DNA of 64,000 nucleotides from Pseudomonas oleovorans subsp. oleovorans. Its GTDB lineage: Bacteria; Pseudomonadota; Gammaproteobacteria; Pseudomonadales; Pseudomonadaceae. A model generated the notes under the pieces. That model searched no databases, was not told the DNA's origin, and saw only the letters and a list, made by a program, of their open reading frames with translations. The DNA lies in the NCBI RefSeq assembly GCF_002197815.1, contig NZ_NIUB01000019.1, positions 30,063 through 94,062 of the forward strand, given 5' to 3'. Within the stretch, counting starts at the first letter, position 1. Each line of letters opens with the position of its first letter. The position numbers were made by a program, and so were the translations under genes. Of this stretch, positions 43,832-54,792 are shown one piece after another.

Positions 43832-44281
43832 TCACTTGTAGCGCGCAGCCACCTGGTTGCGCGACAGGTTCGGCCCCAAGGCAGCGCGGGCAGCGACGAA
43901 AGCGTCCCAGTCGGCTGCATTCGGCAGCGAGGGTATGGTCACCAGTTCACCCTGATCGAAGCCGGCCAGCGCAGCATCGACCATCTCGCCCACTTCCATG
44001 ATCATCGACGGCGACAGAGCCGACGCATCGGTGCCGCTGCGCTCCCAGATTTCGGTGCGGGTCACGCCTGGCATCACCGCCTGCAGCTGCACCCCCGAAC
44101 CGCGCAATTCGCCAGCCAGGGTCTGGGTCAGGCTCAGCACATAGGCCTTGGCCGCGCTGTACACGGCGTTGAACATTTCCGGCGCCAGCGCCACCAGCGA
44201 ACCAAGGTTGATGATGCCGCCACGCCCAGCTGCTGAGAAATTGGCAGCTGCCGCGGCCGCCAGACGGTTGCGCACCAAGTT
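43832..44281 (-). pseudogene. Short-chain dehydrogenase, N-terminally truncated
   Basis: From the start near 44281 the minus strand reads NLVRNRLAAAAAANFSAAGR then GGIINLGSLVALAPE and VYSAAKAYVLSLTQTLA, the middle and end of a classic SDR with its YxxxK region (YSAAK). The nucleotide-binding TGxxxGIG segment, about the first 95 residues, is absent and replaced by unrelated sequence. An ATG at 44383 gives an unrelated leader, so it is not believed. Confidence 0.82.
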
Positions 44282-44545
44282 ATGGCTGTTTTTGTCCTTT
44301 TGGTCAGAAAAGGGTGCATCGATGGCACTGGAGCGAACCTGAAAATTCCGCGCATCCTTTTGATTTGCAAGGGATATGCACAATCAAGAGAATTGGCGCC
44401 GTTTTTGCTCTAGCAGCACCAGCCTGACCAGACGGACAGGTTTAAAAACGCCGGGAGCGACTTTTGACGTCGGCTCCGCAAGGGCGACCGCCATGAATGG
44501 CAGGCAAAAAAACATAACGACACGTCTTAACCACCAGGAGCTTCC
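44282..44545. other. Spacer upstream of the OmpK-like porin gene
   Basis: No gene recognised. CCAGGAGC just before 44546 is the ribosome site. The segment next to the SDR remnant is its deletion junction. Confidence 0.4.
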
Positions 44546-45349
44546 ATGAATCGCACTCTCTCTTCGCTGGCACTGGCCGGCGGTTTGCTGGCAGGCGGCC
44601 AGGCCATTGCCGGTGACCTGATGCAGTGGCAGAACAACAGCCTGACCTACCTCTACGGCCAGGATTTCAAGATCGACCCGGAAATCCAGCAGACCATCAC
44701 CTTCGAGCACGCGAGCGGCTGGAGCTTCGGTGACCTGTTCCTGTTCGTCGACGTGATCAAGTACAACACCGAGGCCACCAACGGCGCGGGTGACGGCCAT
44801 ACCTTCTATGGCGAATTCAGCCCGCGCTTCTCGCTGGGCAAGATCACCGGTGCCGACTTCTCCTTCGGGCCGATCAAGGACGTGCTGATCGCCACCACCT
44901 ACGAGTTCGGTGAAGACGACGTCGAGTCCTACCTGATCGGCCCGGCGGTCGACCTGGACATCCCCGGCTTCGATTACTTCCAGCTCAATACCTACCTGCG
45001 CACCACCGACGGCAGCCGCCCCGGCAGCAACGTCTGGCAGATCACCCCGGTGTGGAGCTACACCATCCCCGTCGGCGAATCGGACATTCTCATCGACGGT
45101 TTCATGGACTGGGTGGTGGACAACGACAGCAACCGCCGTGGCGACTACCACGCCAACCTGCACTTCAACCCGCAGATCAAGTACGACCTGGGCAAGGCGA
45201 TGAAGTGGGGCGAGAAGCAGCTCTACGTGGGTATCGAATACGACTACTGGAAGAACAAGTACGGCATCAAGGACGGCGGCGACGTCAGCCAATTCGTTGG
45301 CCCGACCGACCAGAACACCGCCAGCCTGCTGGTCAAAGCGCACTTCTGA
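44546..45349 (+). CDS. Outer membrane porin of the Tsx/OmpK family
   Basis: 267 residues. The first 22 (MNRTLSSLALAGGLLAGGQA + IA) form a signal peptide. The mature protein is acidic, rich in aromatic residues and alternating strands, and ends in Phe (LVKAHF), the outer membrane assembly signal. LMQWQNNSLTYLYGQDFKID is typical of the nucleoside-channel OmpK/Tsx family. Nucleoside import is expected from the family, but not proven here. Confidence 0.87.
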   Translation: MNRTLSSLALAGGLLAGGQAIAGDLMQWQNNSLTYLYGQDFKIDPEIQQTITFEHASGWSFGDLFLFVDVIKYNTEATNGAGDGHTFYGEFSPRFSLGKITGADFSFGPIKDVLIATTYEFGEDDVESYLIGPAVDLDIPGFDYFQLNTYLRTTDGSRPGSNVWQITPVWSYTIPVGESDILIDGFMDWVVDNDSNRRGDYHANLHFNPQIKYDLGKAMKWGEKQLYVGIEYDYWKNKYGIKDGGDVSQFVGPTDQNTASLLVKAHF

Positions 45350-45470
45350 TCATCTGCCCCCTGCCTGAATGGCCAAGGTCGCAGCCACTTGCGACCTTCT
45401 GCCAATGCCATCGACCAGCCTGGCGTGGTTAGCTGCACGGCATCACCAGACCTTCACCCAAGGATGGACG

Positions 45471-46316
45471 ATGCCACCGCGTATCCTGCTGCTGACCTGC
45501 CTTGCCATGCTCGCCTTCGCCGGCAACTCACTGCTATGCCGCCTCGCGCTGCGTGAAACCGACATCGATGCTGCCAGCTTCACGGCGATCCGCCTGCTCG
45601 CCGGCGCGCTGACACTCTGGCTGTTGCTCAGGCTGAGGCAGGCCAGACAACCCATCGCCGGTAACTGGCCAGGCGCACTGGCACTGTTCACTTACGCCTC
45701 AACGTTTTCCTTCGCCTATCTGCAGCTGGATACCGGCATCGGCGCCCTGCTGCTGTTCGGCTCGGTGCAATTGAGCATGCTGCTCTGGGGCTTGCTACGC
45801 GGCGAACGCCTGGGGCTGGGCGCCAGCCTCGGCACGGCGCTGGCGACGGCCGGCCTGCTGGCGCTGCTGCTGCCCGGCGCCAGTGCGCCACCACTGCTGG
45901 CGGCCTTGCTGATGCTGCTGGCCGGCATCGCCTGGGGAGCGTACTCGCTGTTTGGGCGTGGCCAGGGTGATGCGCTGGCCGTGACCGCCGGCAACTTCCT
46001 GCGTGCAGCCCCCTTGGCCCTGCTGCTGGCGCTGGTGCTGCTGCCACACCTCGACTGGGACGGGCCCGGTCTGTTCTACGCCGTGCTGTCCGGCGCCCTG
46101 ACCTCCGGCGTTGGCTACGCCATCTGGTACAGCGCCCTGCCCGGACTACGCGCCAGCCAGGCCGCCACGGTGCAACTGAGCGTGCCGATTCTCGCCGCTC
46201 TCGGCGGCAGCCTGCTGCTGAGCGAAGCGTTGTCTCTGCGCCTGACCTTGAGCGCCATCGCCGTGCTCGGCGGTATCGCACTGGTGCTGGGCAGCCGGCA
46301 ACGTGCCGGGAGCTAA
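45471..46316 (+). CDS. DMT/EamA-family transporter
   Basis: 281 residues from ATG 45471, with AAGGATG upstream; an ATG at 45369 would add an unrelated leader. Ten hydrophobic segments in two EamA repeats are apparent (LLLTCLAMLAFAGNSLLCRL first; AATVQLSVPILAALGGSLLL in the second). Substrate unknown; such proteins export amino acids, metabolites or drugs. It follows the porin gene by 120 bases. Confidence 0.84.
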   Translation: MPPRILLLTCLAMLAFAGNSLLCRLALRETDIDAASFTAIRLLAGALTLWLLLRLRQARQPIAGNWPGALALFTYASTFSFAYLQLDTGIGALLLFGSVQLSMLLWGLLRGERLGLGASLGTALATAGLLALLLPGASAPPLLAALLMLLAGIAWGAYSLFGRGQGDALAVTAGNFLRAAPLALLLALVLLPHLDWDGPGLFYAVLSGALTSGVGYAIWYSALPGLRASQAATVQLSVPILAALGGSLLLSEALSLRLTLSAIAVLGGIALVLGSRQRAGS

Positions 46317-46370
46317 TGGCGCGCACTGCGGTCTTCTATCCTGAACTCATCAAGTCCAGGGAAGATCGTC

Positions 46371-46844
46371 ATGCCTCGTCTGCTCCGTCTCTGCCTCATC
46401 AGCCTTCTCGCGGCCAGCCTGGGCGCCTGCGCCAGCCTGAGCAATCGTGATCCGCTACGGGTCGACCTGGTCGGCCTGGAACCTTTGCCCGGTCAGGGCC
46501 TGGAAGTGCGTTTCGCGGTCAAACTGCGAGTGCAGAACCCCAATGACAGCGCGGTGAGCTTCAACGGCATGGCGTTGGATCTGGACGTAAACGGCCAACC
46601 GCTGGCCAGTGGCGTCAGCGACCAGAGCGGCAGCGTGCCACGCTTCGGCGAGACGGTACTGAGCGTCCCGGTGAGTATTTCGGCGTTTTCAGTGGTGCGT
46701 CAGGCCTGGGGCGCGGCCGGCTATCAACCCGGCCAGGAAGTACCCTACGTGCTGCGCGGCAAACTCGCCGATGGCCTGTTCGGCACGCGTCGCTTCAGCG
46801 ACAGCGGCACCCTGAACTGGCCGCAACCGCCAAGCCCCTACTAA
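46371..46844 (+). CDS. LEA14/WHy-domain lipoprotein
   Basis: 157 residues. A lipoprotein signal (LLAASLGAC) directs acylation at Cys 20. The mature part has the NPNDSAVSFNGMALDLDVNG pattern of the late-embryogenesis-abundant type 2 (WHy) beta-sandwich. Bacterial members are thought to be stress proteins, with little defined biochemistry. Confidence 0.84.
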   Translation: MPRLLRLCLISLLAASLGACASLSNRDPLRVDLVGLEPLPGQGLEVRFAVKLRVQNPNDSAVSFNGMALDLDVNGQPLASGVSDQSGSVPRFGETVLSVPVSISAFSVVRQAWGAAGYQPGQEVPYVLRGKLADGLFGTRRFSDSGTLNWPQPPSPY

Positions 46845-46874
46845 TGCAGGGGCCGGCGGCGCGTTTGGCCCGGA

Positions 46875-47669
46875 TCAGGCAGCCTGACGGCTGTTGCGCG
46901 AGGCGACTCGGCGGTGACAGGCGTCACCGAAAGCCTGGAAGATCTTCACCGAATCCGGGTTCTTCGCCGCCTGCCATTCCGGGTGCCACTGCACCGCGAA
47001 CAGGAAGGGGGACAGGCTCGGCGCGTGGATCGCCTCGATCAGGCCATCCTCGGCGGTGGCCAGCACTTCCAGTCCCTTGCCCAGGTTGCGAATGGCCTGG
47101 CCGTGCAGGGAGTTGACCTGAATCTCGTCCTTGCCCATCAACTCGGCGAACCAGCTGCCAGCCACCGGACGCACGCTGTGGCTGGCTGCGTACTGCACCT
47201 CGACCGGGTCATCGGGATTCTCGCGATGGTCGTTGAAACCCGGCTCGGCGTAGACCTTCTGGTAGATGTCGCCACCCAGCGCCACGTTGATTTCCTGCAT
47301 GCCGCGGCAGATACCGAAGATCGGCAGACCGCGGGCGATGGCGGCACGGATCAAGGGTAGATCGAACAGGTCGCGATCGCGGTCCTGGCCCTTGTTCGGC
47401 GTTTCGTTTTCCTGGCCATAGAGCGCCGGGTCGATGTTGCTGCCGGCACCGGTCAAGTACACGCCATCAGCCATGTCCAGGTACTGTTCGAGGTCGTCGA
47501 TGCCACAGCAGGTGGGCACCAGCACCGGCACACAACCGGAGAACTCGACCAGGGGCTGGATGTATTTGTGGGTCATTACCTGATAGTCGTGGCCCTTGCG
47601 CTCTTGAGCGCCCATGGACATCAACACGACGGGCTTGCGGGGGGTATTGCGGATCTTGTTGTCGGACAT
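46875..47669 (-). CDS. Class I glutamine amidotransferase-like gamma-glutamyl hydrolase (peptidase C26, PuuD-like)
   Basis: 264 residues. The nucleophile Cys lies in FGICRGMQEINVALGG, and the catalytic His/Glu in FAVQWHPEW. VYLTGAGSNIDPALYG and NSLHGQAIRNLG are also C26 features. The family releases glutamate from gamma-glutamyl-polyamines or gamma-glutamyl-GABA. The N-terminal VLMSMGAQERKGHDYQVMTH and length fit the second pseudomonad paralogue (PauD2-like, inference). The specific substrate remains open. Confidence 0.84.
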   Translation of the reverse strand: MSDNKIRNTPRKPVVLMSMGAQERKGHDYQVMTHKYIQPLVEFSGCVPVLVPTCCGIDDLEQYLDMADGVYLTGAGSNIDPALYGQENETPNKGQDRDRDLFDLPLIRAAIARGLPIFGICRGMQEINVALGGDIYQKVYAEPGFNDHRENPDDPVEVQYAASHSVRPVAGSWFAELMGKDEIQVNSLHGQAIRNLGKGLEVLATAEDGLIEAIHAPSLSPFLFAVQWHPEWQAAKNPDSVKIFQAFGDACHRRVASRNSRQAA

Positions 47670-48135
47670 ACGTCACCTTGGGACAGGCCGGGCCTATCGT
47701 TGCTGTGCAGACCGCTGGCCAGCAGAACACTCTGCTGTAGCACGTGCGGCCTGTTTGGCTAACCCCGCGCACCGAGACTCATCCTGAGCCTGAGTGCCGC
47801 CTTCCGACGGCGGCTCGAACCGGGTCAACTCCATCCAGAGAGGGGCTGCAGCGATGCTGCCCGTTACCCGGTTCGGCAACGGAATCTGCAACCAGTCTGC
47901 CCGAGCCGTAAAATATGTCAAACAAATCTGCTCAAGATTTCTGGTAAGCCATTTATCGCACAACAAGTGAATGCCCATTAAAATGCGCTCTAAGGGCAAT
48001 CCGGGCAAACTACCGCCGGAAAACAAGTCCAATATTTAAAACACCAGTCTGCCAGGCCGCTCCGCGTCCTAGAGCGGCGCCTGCGGACAAAACCCTATAT
48101 AATCTGCGGTTTCTCACCTGCACCGAGGACACCTC
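47670..48135. promoter_or_regulatory. Divergent spacer with a -10 element before yjdM
   Basis: 466 bases between a leftward amidotransferase gene and rightward yjdM. TATAAT at 48098-48103 is a good -10 about 32 bases before yjdM; no strong -35 matches. The middle is AT-rich (47900-47990) without a coding frame that looks real. Confidence 0.5.
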
Positions 48136-48477
48136 TTGACCGCTCTGCCGCCCTGCCCCAATTGCAACTCCGAATACACCTACGAAGACGGCGATCAACT
48201 GGTCTGCCCCGAGTGCGCCCATGAGTGGAAAGCCGGCGAGAATGCCGACGGCGCTGATGACGCGCGGGTGATCAAGGATTCGGTAGGCAACCTGCTGCAG
48301 GACGGCGACACCATCACCGTGATCAAGGACCTCAAGGTCAAAGGCTCATCACTGGTGGTCAAGGTCGGCACCAAGGTGAAGAACATTCGCCTGGTCGACG
48401 GCGATCACGACATCGACTGCAAGATCGATGGCATCGGCGCGATGAAGCTCAAGTCCGAGTTCGTACGCAAGGTCTGA
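48136..48477 (+). CDS. yjdM: YjdM/PhnA zinc-ribbon protein
   Basis: 113 residues from a TTG start at 48136 with CGAGGA before it. [20 protein letters not shown] is a CxxC...CxxC zinc ribbon, and [20 protein letters not shown] with [17 protein letters not shown] is near-diagnostic of YjdM. Full length (E. coli about 111). It was once called PhnA, but its biochemical role is unresolved. Confidence 0.92.
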   Translation: MTALPPCPNCNSEYTYEDGDQLVCPECAHEWKAGENADGADDARVIKDSVGNLLQDGDTITVIKDLKVKGSSLVVKVGTKVKNIRLVDGDHDIDCKIDGIGAMKLKSEFVRKV

Positions 48478-48512
48478 CGCTCCGCCGCCGCTCGCAACGG
48501 GCGGCGGCCGGC

Positions 48513-49286
48513 TCACTGCACCGGCAGGAAATTCAGCAAGAACAGGCTCTGCGCATAGTTGGCGCCCATGCGCCGGTAGCGCTCTTCCAGCACATGGGTG
48601 AGCAGATCGAGACGCGCCACCATCTTGCCGAACTCCACTGCGTAGCTGAGGTTGTTGCCCTGTTCGGAGAACTCGTTGGATAACAGCAGCGGGCGGCCCG
48701 TGGCATCACGGCGCTGCGACAGCATCCAGCCGGCCTTTTCCAGATTGCGTGCAGCGTTGTGGATGAACTGCGCATTGAAGCTGTCGGTCAGGTAGAACTC
48801 TGTGCGGCCACCGTGAGCCGTCACCAGCATGCTGCCAATGGCATAGGTGAAGGCCGCCACGCGGTCGCCCTCGAATGCCGGGCTCAGCGAATAATCCAGC
48901 GCCGCGACATCACGCCGACCGCCCAATGTTGGCCAGTCCTGATTGTGCTCGATGGCGTACTGGATGGCGCGCTCGGCAGCGGCGGCGTCAGGCAGGGAAT
49001 TCTTGCGCCACTCGCGCGGGTTGCGTTGATACAGCTTGTTCATCAGCCGATACAGGCTGTTGAGGTTGTTGCGCATGGCCAGGGTCGCCATGCGGTCAAC
49101 GTCGGTCTGCAGCACCTCGGCGGGCTTGAGCGGGCTGCGGGTATGCACGATGGAGTCGTTGTCCAGGCGCCCTGTGCAACCACCCAACAACAACAGCGCA
49201 GCCAACCCCGGCAGCACCAGCCGTTGCCAAAATACCGAGCTGTTGATTGGCCTGCCCTGTGCAGCAGACGCTGGCCTCGCTCCCAT
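48513..49286 (-). CDS. Conserved lipoprotein of unknown function
   Basis: 257 residues from ATG 49286. A hydrophobic segment and lipobox ALLLLGGC (about residues 30-37) suggest a lipoprotein; a later start would give a more compact signal. The mature part is helical, with LAMRNNLNSLYRLMNKLYQR and a C-terminal LEERYRRMGANYAQSLFLLN. No named domain was recognised. Confidence 0.7.
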   Translation of the reverse strand: MGARPASAAQGRPINSSVFWQRLVLPGLAALLLLGGCTGRLDNDSIVHTRSPLKPAEVLQTDVDRMATLAMRNNLNSLYRLMNKLYQRNPREWRKNSLPDAAAAERAIQYAIEHNQDWPTLGGRRDVAALDYSLSPAFEGDRVAAFTYAIGSMLVTAHGGRTEFYLTDSFNAQFIHNAARNLEKAGWMLSQRRDATGRPLLLSNEFSEQGNNLSYAVEFGKMVARLDLLTHVLEERYRRMGANYAQSLFLLNFLPVQ

Positions 49287-49380
49287 GCAGAGGTTCCCTG
49301 GCTGGCACGCGCCCCAGTGGCGCGCGCAACACTCAGAACCTCAGTAAAGCGCAAAAATTCCACGCTGCCTGTGCCCTGGC

Positions 49381-49412
49381 GCATAAACCGTGCCGATCAA
49401 TGCTCGGCACGG
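49381..49412 (-). terminator. Terminator of the MFS gene
   Basis: CCGTGCCGA/TCGGCACGG (49388-49396 and 49404-49412) form a perfect 9-base stem with a 7-base loop. On the minus strand it is followed by TTTATGC. It lies 18 bases beyond the MFS stop. Confidence 0.7.
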
Positions 49413-49429
49413 CAGAAAAATGCGCCTAC

Positions 49430-50761
49430 TCAGGCTGGATTGGCGGCCCATTGCTCCAGGCGCGTCACGCTTTCGCGGTAGGGCTTGAGACTCTTGGCCA
49501 GCAGGATGATCGACATCAACACCGCCAGGGTGGTGACGATCAGCAGCGAGTAGCGCAGCGCGTTGTCGTCGGCGAAGACGAAATCGGTCACCAGTGCCAC
49601 AGCGGTCGGACCAACGCCCAGGCCGATCAGGGTGATGACGAACAGATAGATGGCCGACGCCTGGCCGCGCATCGAGTTGGGCATGATTTCCTGGATCGCT
49701 GCCGGCGCCACGCCGAACGGCATGCTCAGACAGAACACCGCAAGCGCCAGCAGCATGCTGGCCCAGAAGGCGCTGTCCATCAGCGGGAACAGCACCACCA
49801 TCGGCAAGGCACCCAGCGCAGCGTACAGGCCGACACGCATGTTGGCGTCGCTACGCCCACGCTTGGCCATCAGGTCCGCCAGGCGTCCGCCGAAGACGAT
49901 GCCGAGGCAACCGAAAACCGCGACGATGCAGCCGTAGACGATGCCGACCTGGCCGGCGTCCCAGCCATAAGTACGGATGTAAAAAGTCGGTATCCAGGCT
50001 GCACTGCCGTAGCCGGCAAAAGCCAGCCCGGCGAAACCGAAGTTGTGCAGCAGCACGGTACGGCGATTGGCGCGAATGTAGCGCCCCACTTCGCTCAGCG
50101 GCACCGCCACGCCCGCACCGGCACCGCGCCGGACAGGTTCCTTGATGGCCAGCATCAACAGGGTGAAAAACACACCCGCCACACCGAGAATCAGGAAAAT
50201 CAACTGCCAGGGACGCACCTCGCCCAGCACCGGCAGGGTCACGTCGCCTTGTGCCGAGGCGAACTGAATGACCAGGCCACCGACCAGAAAGGCCAGGCCC
50301 GAGCCGAGGTAGACGCCCATGGAATAGACGCTGATGGCCGTGGCCCGGCGCTCGGCGGGAAAGCTGTCGGCAATCAGCGAATAGGCTGCCGGCGACAGCG
50401 CCGCCTCGCCCACACCCACGCCGATGCGGCACAGCAGAAACTGCCAGTACATCTTGGCCATGCCGCAGGCGGCGGTAGCGGCGCTCCAGAACAGAATGCC
50501 GACGGCGATCAACCCGCGCCGACTGCGAGTATCGGCCACCCGCCCCAGCGGAATGCCGCATACGGTGTAGAACAGGGCGAACGACAGGCCCATCAGCAGG
50601 CTCATCTGCGTATCGTTGATCGCCAGATCGCGACGGATGGGCTCGACCAGCAGATTGAGGATCTGCCGATCGACGAAGGACAGGACATACGCCACCATCA
50701 GGATGGCAACAGTGGCCCAGGCTCGGGCACTGGAGGGATAGCCGTTATTGTTGTTATGCAC
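49430..50761 (-). CDS. MFS transporter, spinster-like
   Basis: 443 residues from GTG 50761, chosen because AGGAGAG lies 7 bases upstream; GTG 50779 would include the ribosome site in the gene. Twelve hydrophobic segments are visible. AYVLSFVDRQILNLLVEPIR and GRVADTRSRRGLIAVG (the MFS loop 2-3 motif) are typical of the spinster-like subfamily. CRIGVGVGEAALSPAAYSLI is its fifth-segment signature. Substrate unknown, perhaps lipids or aromatic acids. Confidence 0.86.
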   Translation of the reverse strand: MHNNNNGYPSSARAWATVAILMVAYVLSFVDRQILNLLVEPIRRDLAINDTQMSLLMGLSFALFYTVCGIPLGRVADTRSRRGLIAVGILFWSAATAACGMAKMYWQFLLCRIGVGVGEAALSPAAYSLIADSFPAERRATAISVYSMGVYLGSGLAFLVGGLVIQFASAQGDVTLPVLGEVRPWQLIFLILGVAGVFFTLLMLAIKEPVRRGAGAGVAVPLSEVGRYIRANRRTVLLHNFGFAGLAFAGYGSAAWIPTFYIRTYGWDAGQVGIVYGCIVAVFGCLGIVFGGRLADLMAKRGRSDANMRVGLYAALGALPMVVLFPLMDSAFWASMLLALAVFCLSMPFGVAPAAIQEIMPNSMRGQASAIYLFVITLIGLGVGPTAVALVTDFVFADDNALRYSLLIVTTLAVLMSIILLAKSLKPYRESVTRLEQWAANPA

Positions 50762-51070
50762 GGACGCTCTCCTCGGCACCGCAGAACGCGACGCGCGACG
50801 GTTGAAAGAAGCGCCAGCTTAGGACGATATAAACGGTGGTGAGTATCGCTCGAAGGTGTTATCAGGTCGGCGAATGCTTCATACCCGCCGAGGCGAATGG
50901 CTCGGTAGCGAAACTCAATAGTCGCTCAGAGCGTATTGCCCGTCAGTTAAGCGAATCTGTAGGAGCCGGCTTGCCGGCGATGCTTTTTGAACGGATCGCC
51001 AGCAAGCCGGCTCCTACAGTTCTGTCTCTGACCGGCATTGGCCGCAGCGCTGTTTTACCTGAACAGGCAC
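50762..51070. other. Spacer between MFS and ferrochelatase genes with a family B repeat
   Basis: 309 bases. The palindrome at 50959-51017 is the only structured element. No plausible small gene or strong promoter was recognised on either strand. Confidence 0.4.
50959..51017. repeat. Palindromic repeat, family B copy near ferrochelatase
   Basis: GTAGGAGCCGGCTTGCCGGC and CGCCAGCAAGCCGGCTCCTA (+C) with a loop. Nearly identical to the copy at 40469-40528. It lies 54 bases past the hemH stop. Confidence 0.87.
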
Positions 51071-52093
51071 TCAGATCATCAGCGGCGCCCGCTCGCACAG
51101 CACCTTCAACGCCGCCGCCCAGTCGGGATGATCGTTCAGGCAGGGCACCAGCTTCAGGCTCTCGCCACCGGCCTCGACGAACTGCTCGCGGCCGCGGTCG
51201 CCGATTTCCTCCAGGGTCTCGATGCAGTCGGCGACGAAGGCCGGACACATCACCAGCAACTTCTTCACGCCCTGCGCGGCCAGCTCGTCGAGACGGCTCT
51301 CGGTATAGGGCTCGATCCATTTGGCACGCCCAAGACGCGACTGAAAGCTCACCGACCATTGCTCAGGACGCAGGCCCATGCGCTGGGCGAACAGCTCCGC
51401 ACTGCGCAGGCATTGCGCGCGGTAACAGTTGGCGAGCACCGCGGGCGAAGCGCTGCGGCAGCAATCTTCGCCTTTCAGGCAATGACCGCTGGGGTCGAGC
51501 TTGTGCAGGTGGCGCTCCGGCAGGCCGTGAAAGCTCAGCAGCAGGTGATCGAAATCCTGCTGCAGATAAGGCTTGGCGCTGGCTACCAGGGCGTCGAGGT
51601 ATTCCGGCTGATCGTAGAACGGCGGCAGAGTAGACAGACGCATGTCCAGGCCGCGCTCGCGCACCACCCGCTTGACCTCTTCGATCACTGTGGTGGTGGT
51701 GCTGTCGGCGAATTGCGGATACAGCGGCGCCAGGGTCACTTCACGGATGCCCTGCGCAGCCAGACGCTGCAGAGTCGACTCGATGGAAGGCTCGCCATAA
51801 CGCATGGCCAACTCCACCGGGCCCTGAGTCCAATGAGCCTTCATCGCTTCCTGCAGACGGCGACTGATCACCACCAGCGGCGAGCCGTCTTCCCACCAGA
51901 TCGAGGCGTAGGCGTGCGCCGATGCCGCAGGACGCTTGATCAGAATCAGCGACACCAGCAATCGACGCAGCGGCCAGGGCAGGTCGATCACGTAGGGATC
52001 CATCAGGAACTGATTGAGGTAACGGCGGACATCGGCTACTTCGGTGGACGCGGGCGAACCCAGGTTAACCAGCAACAATGCGTGATCGGTCAT
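51071..52093 (-). CDS. hemH: Ferrochelatase
   Basis: 340 residues from ATG 52093 ([20 protein letters not shown]); a longer upstream frame is not supported. The metal-binding His is in [28 protein letters not shown] and [19 protein letters not shown] are conserved. It inserts Fe2+ into protoporphyrin IX, the last step of heme synthesis, at the membrane. The cluster at 52.3 kb onward is separate. Confidence 0.95.
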   Translation of the reverse strand: MTDHALLLVNLGSPASTEVADVRRYLNQFLMDPYVIDLPWPLRRLLVSLILIKRPAASAHAYASIWWEDGSPLVVISRRLQEAMKAHWTQGPVELAMRYGEPSIESTLQRLAAQGIREVTLAPLYPQFADSTTTTVIEEVKRVVRERGLDMRLSTLPPFYDQPEYLDALVASAKPYLQQDFDHLLLSFHGLPERHLHKLDPSGHCLKGEDCCRSASPAVLANCYRAQCLRSAELFAQRMGLRPEQWSVSFQSRLGRAKWIEPYTESRLDELAAQGVKKLLVMCPAFVADCIETLEEIGDRGREQFVEAGGESLKLVPCLNDHPDWAAALKVLCERAPLMI

Positions 52094-52225
52094 GCGAAAT
52101 CCCAGCAGGCTTTTGAAAAACGTTAGCGAGGCAGCCAGTGCAAGGCGCAACGACCATCGGGAGTAACAGCCGAAGGCTGGCCCGAAGGGCGAGCGCCAGC
52201 GAGTCAAGACAGGCGAGGAAGCGGA

Positions 52226-52252
52226 GTTTACGTCTTGTAAATGAGCATTCCG
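52226..52252. repeat. Second copy of a 27-base motif from the MITE-like element
   Basis: GTTTACGnnnTGTARATGAGC followed by ATTCCG occurs here and at 22021-22047. The flanks (52112-52275) have degenerate AAAAAC...GTTTTT ends, suggesting an old MITE. It lies between the hemH and TIGR01777 genes. Confidence 0.5.
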
Positions 52253-52306
52253 AGCCTGTTTTTAACGCTGCAATGGCAACGCAGGTAGTTTTGCAACTGC
52301 CTGCGG

Positions 52307-53209
52307 TCAGTGATGGCCCAATAGATCGGCTAGTGCCACATCCAGATGGGTAAAACGAAAACTGAAACCCGCCTCCAGCAGGCGCGCCGGCACGGCACGC
52401 TGGCCGCCGAGCAGCAACTCGGACATCTCGCCGAGTGCAGCGCGCAGGACGAAGGCCGGCGCCGGGAAAATGGTCGGGCGGCTCAGCGCCTGGCCCAGCG
52501 CCTTGCTGAACTCGGCATTGCGCACGGGTAATGGCGCGCAGGCATTATAAGGACCGCGAGCGTCGCCCTGCTGCAAGAGAAAATCGATCAGGCCGATTTG
52601 ATCGGCGATATGAATCCAGGGCATCCACTGCCGACCATCACCGATGCGCCCCCCCAGGCCGAGCTTGAACGGCAACAACAGGCGTTTGAGCATGCCGCCA
52701 TCCGGGCTCAGCACCAGGCCGGTGCGCACCAGCACCACGCGAATCCCCAGGTCCTCGGCGCGTTGTGCAGTTTCTTCCCAGGCCCCACACAGCTGCGCGG
52801 CGAAATCATCGGTGACCTGCGGCGTATCTTCACTCAGCTCACGTTCACCGCCGTTGCCGTACCAACCCACTGCCGAGCCCGACAGCAGCACTGCGGGGCG
52901 CTGCTGGCGCCGTTGCAGCCAGGTCAGCAACTGCTCGGTCAAACCGATCCGGCTCGACCACAGCAGCGCCTTGCGCTTGCTACTCCAGGGGCGGTCAGCG
53001 ATGGGGGCACCGGCCAGATTGATCACCGCGTCCAACGGCTCTTCAGCCAGTTCCTCGAGCCGGGCAATGCCTCGAACATCGGCCCCGCAGAGGCGCGCGA
53101 CCTTGCTTGGCTCACGGCTCCAGACGGTCAGGCGGTGGCCCTGTTCGCTCCAGTGCGCGCAGAGCGCTCGTCCGATCAGACCGGTGCCGCCGGTCAGCAG
53201 GATATGCAT
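52307..53209 (-). CDS. TIGR01777-family NAD-dependent epimerase/dehydratase (YfcH type)
   Basis: 300 residues from ATG 53209 (MHILLTGGTGLIGRALCAHW). GGTGLIG is the Rossmann loop, and LLSGSAVGWYGNGGERELSE with MPWIHIADQIGLIDFLL define the TIGR01777 family (YfcH in E. coli), of unknown substrate. Its C-terminus carries the LLLGGQRAVPARLLEAGFSF motif of the family. It diverges from the LitR-type cluster and may share the operator at 53323-53352. A similar oxidoreductase often sits near photolyase clusters in proteobacteria. Confidence 0.87.
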   Translation of the reverse strand: MHILLTGGTGLIGRALCAHWSEQGHRLTVWSREPSKVARLCGADVRGIARLEELAEEPLDAVINLAGAPIADRPWSSKRKALLWSSRIGLTEQLLTWLQRRQQRPAVLLSGSAVGWYGNGGERELSEDTPQVTDDFAAQLCGAWEETAQRAEDLGIRVVLVRTGLVLSPDGGMLKRLLLPFKLGLGGRIGDGRQWMPWIHIADQIGLIDFLLQQGDARGPYNACAPLPVRNAEFSKALGQALSRPTIFPAPAFVLRAALGEMSELLLGGQRAVPARLLEAGFSFRFTHLDVALADLLGHH

Positions 53210-53321
53210 GGCATCGTCCTCGCATGGCAATGGAAGAAACTTCACCTTTAGTCTGGTTCATGACGCGCATACCTGTCGCGTTTGTCCTAAATCTAAAGTA
53301 AGGGAGCGCCGCTTTCGGTGA

Positions 53322-54625
<1,304 letters not shown>

Positions 54626-54698
54626 CCCTCCCGTGATACCCGGCGGCGGCCCCCTCGGCTGGCGCCGATTGCCTGCACAGAAAAACCAATACCAAACC

Positions 54699-54773
54699 TA
54701 TACAAAATATTTGACTTGTATAACTGCGCACCTATGATAGACACAAGTTGTACACGAATCACTTCATGTACAA
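54699..54773 (+). promoter_or_regulatory. Promoter with two LitR-type operators before ybgA-litR-phr
   Basis: TTGACT (54711-54716) and TATGAT (54733-54738), 16 bases apart, form a good sigma-70 promoter. Operator 2, TATACA-N12-TGTATA (54699-54722), overlaps the -35. Operator 3, TTGTACA-N12-TGTACAA (54748-54773), lies just after the predicted start site. All three operators in the window share the 12-base spacing, so a repressor dimer acting by occlusion is plausible. Confidence 0.68.
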
Positions 54774-54792
54774 GGTCTAATGAGGTCAGGTT

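Noticed and set aside
44282..44383. ATG at 44383 as the real start of the SDR gene
   Set aside because: It gives an unrelated 34-residue leader and no nucleotide-binding motif.
49247..50842. Plus-strand frame opposite the MFS transporter
   Set aside because: His/Gln/Arg-rich shadow with no membrane segments, ribosome site or family resemblance.
52094..52207. N-terminal extension of ferrochelatase
   Set aside because: The leader is unrelated to HemH; ATG 52093 gives the standard N-terminus.
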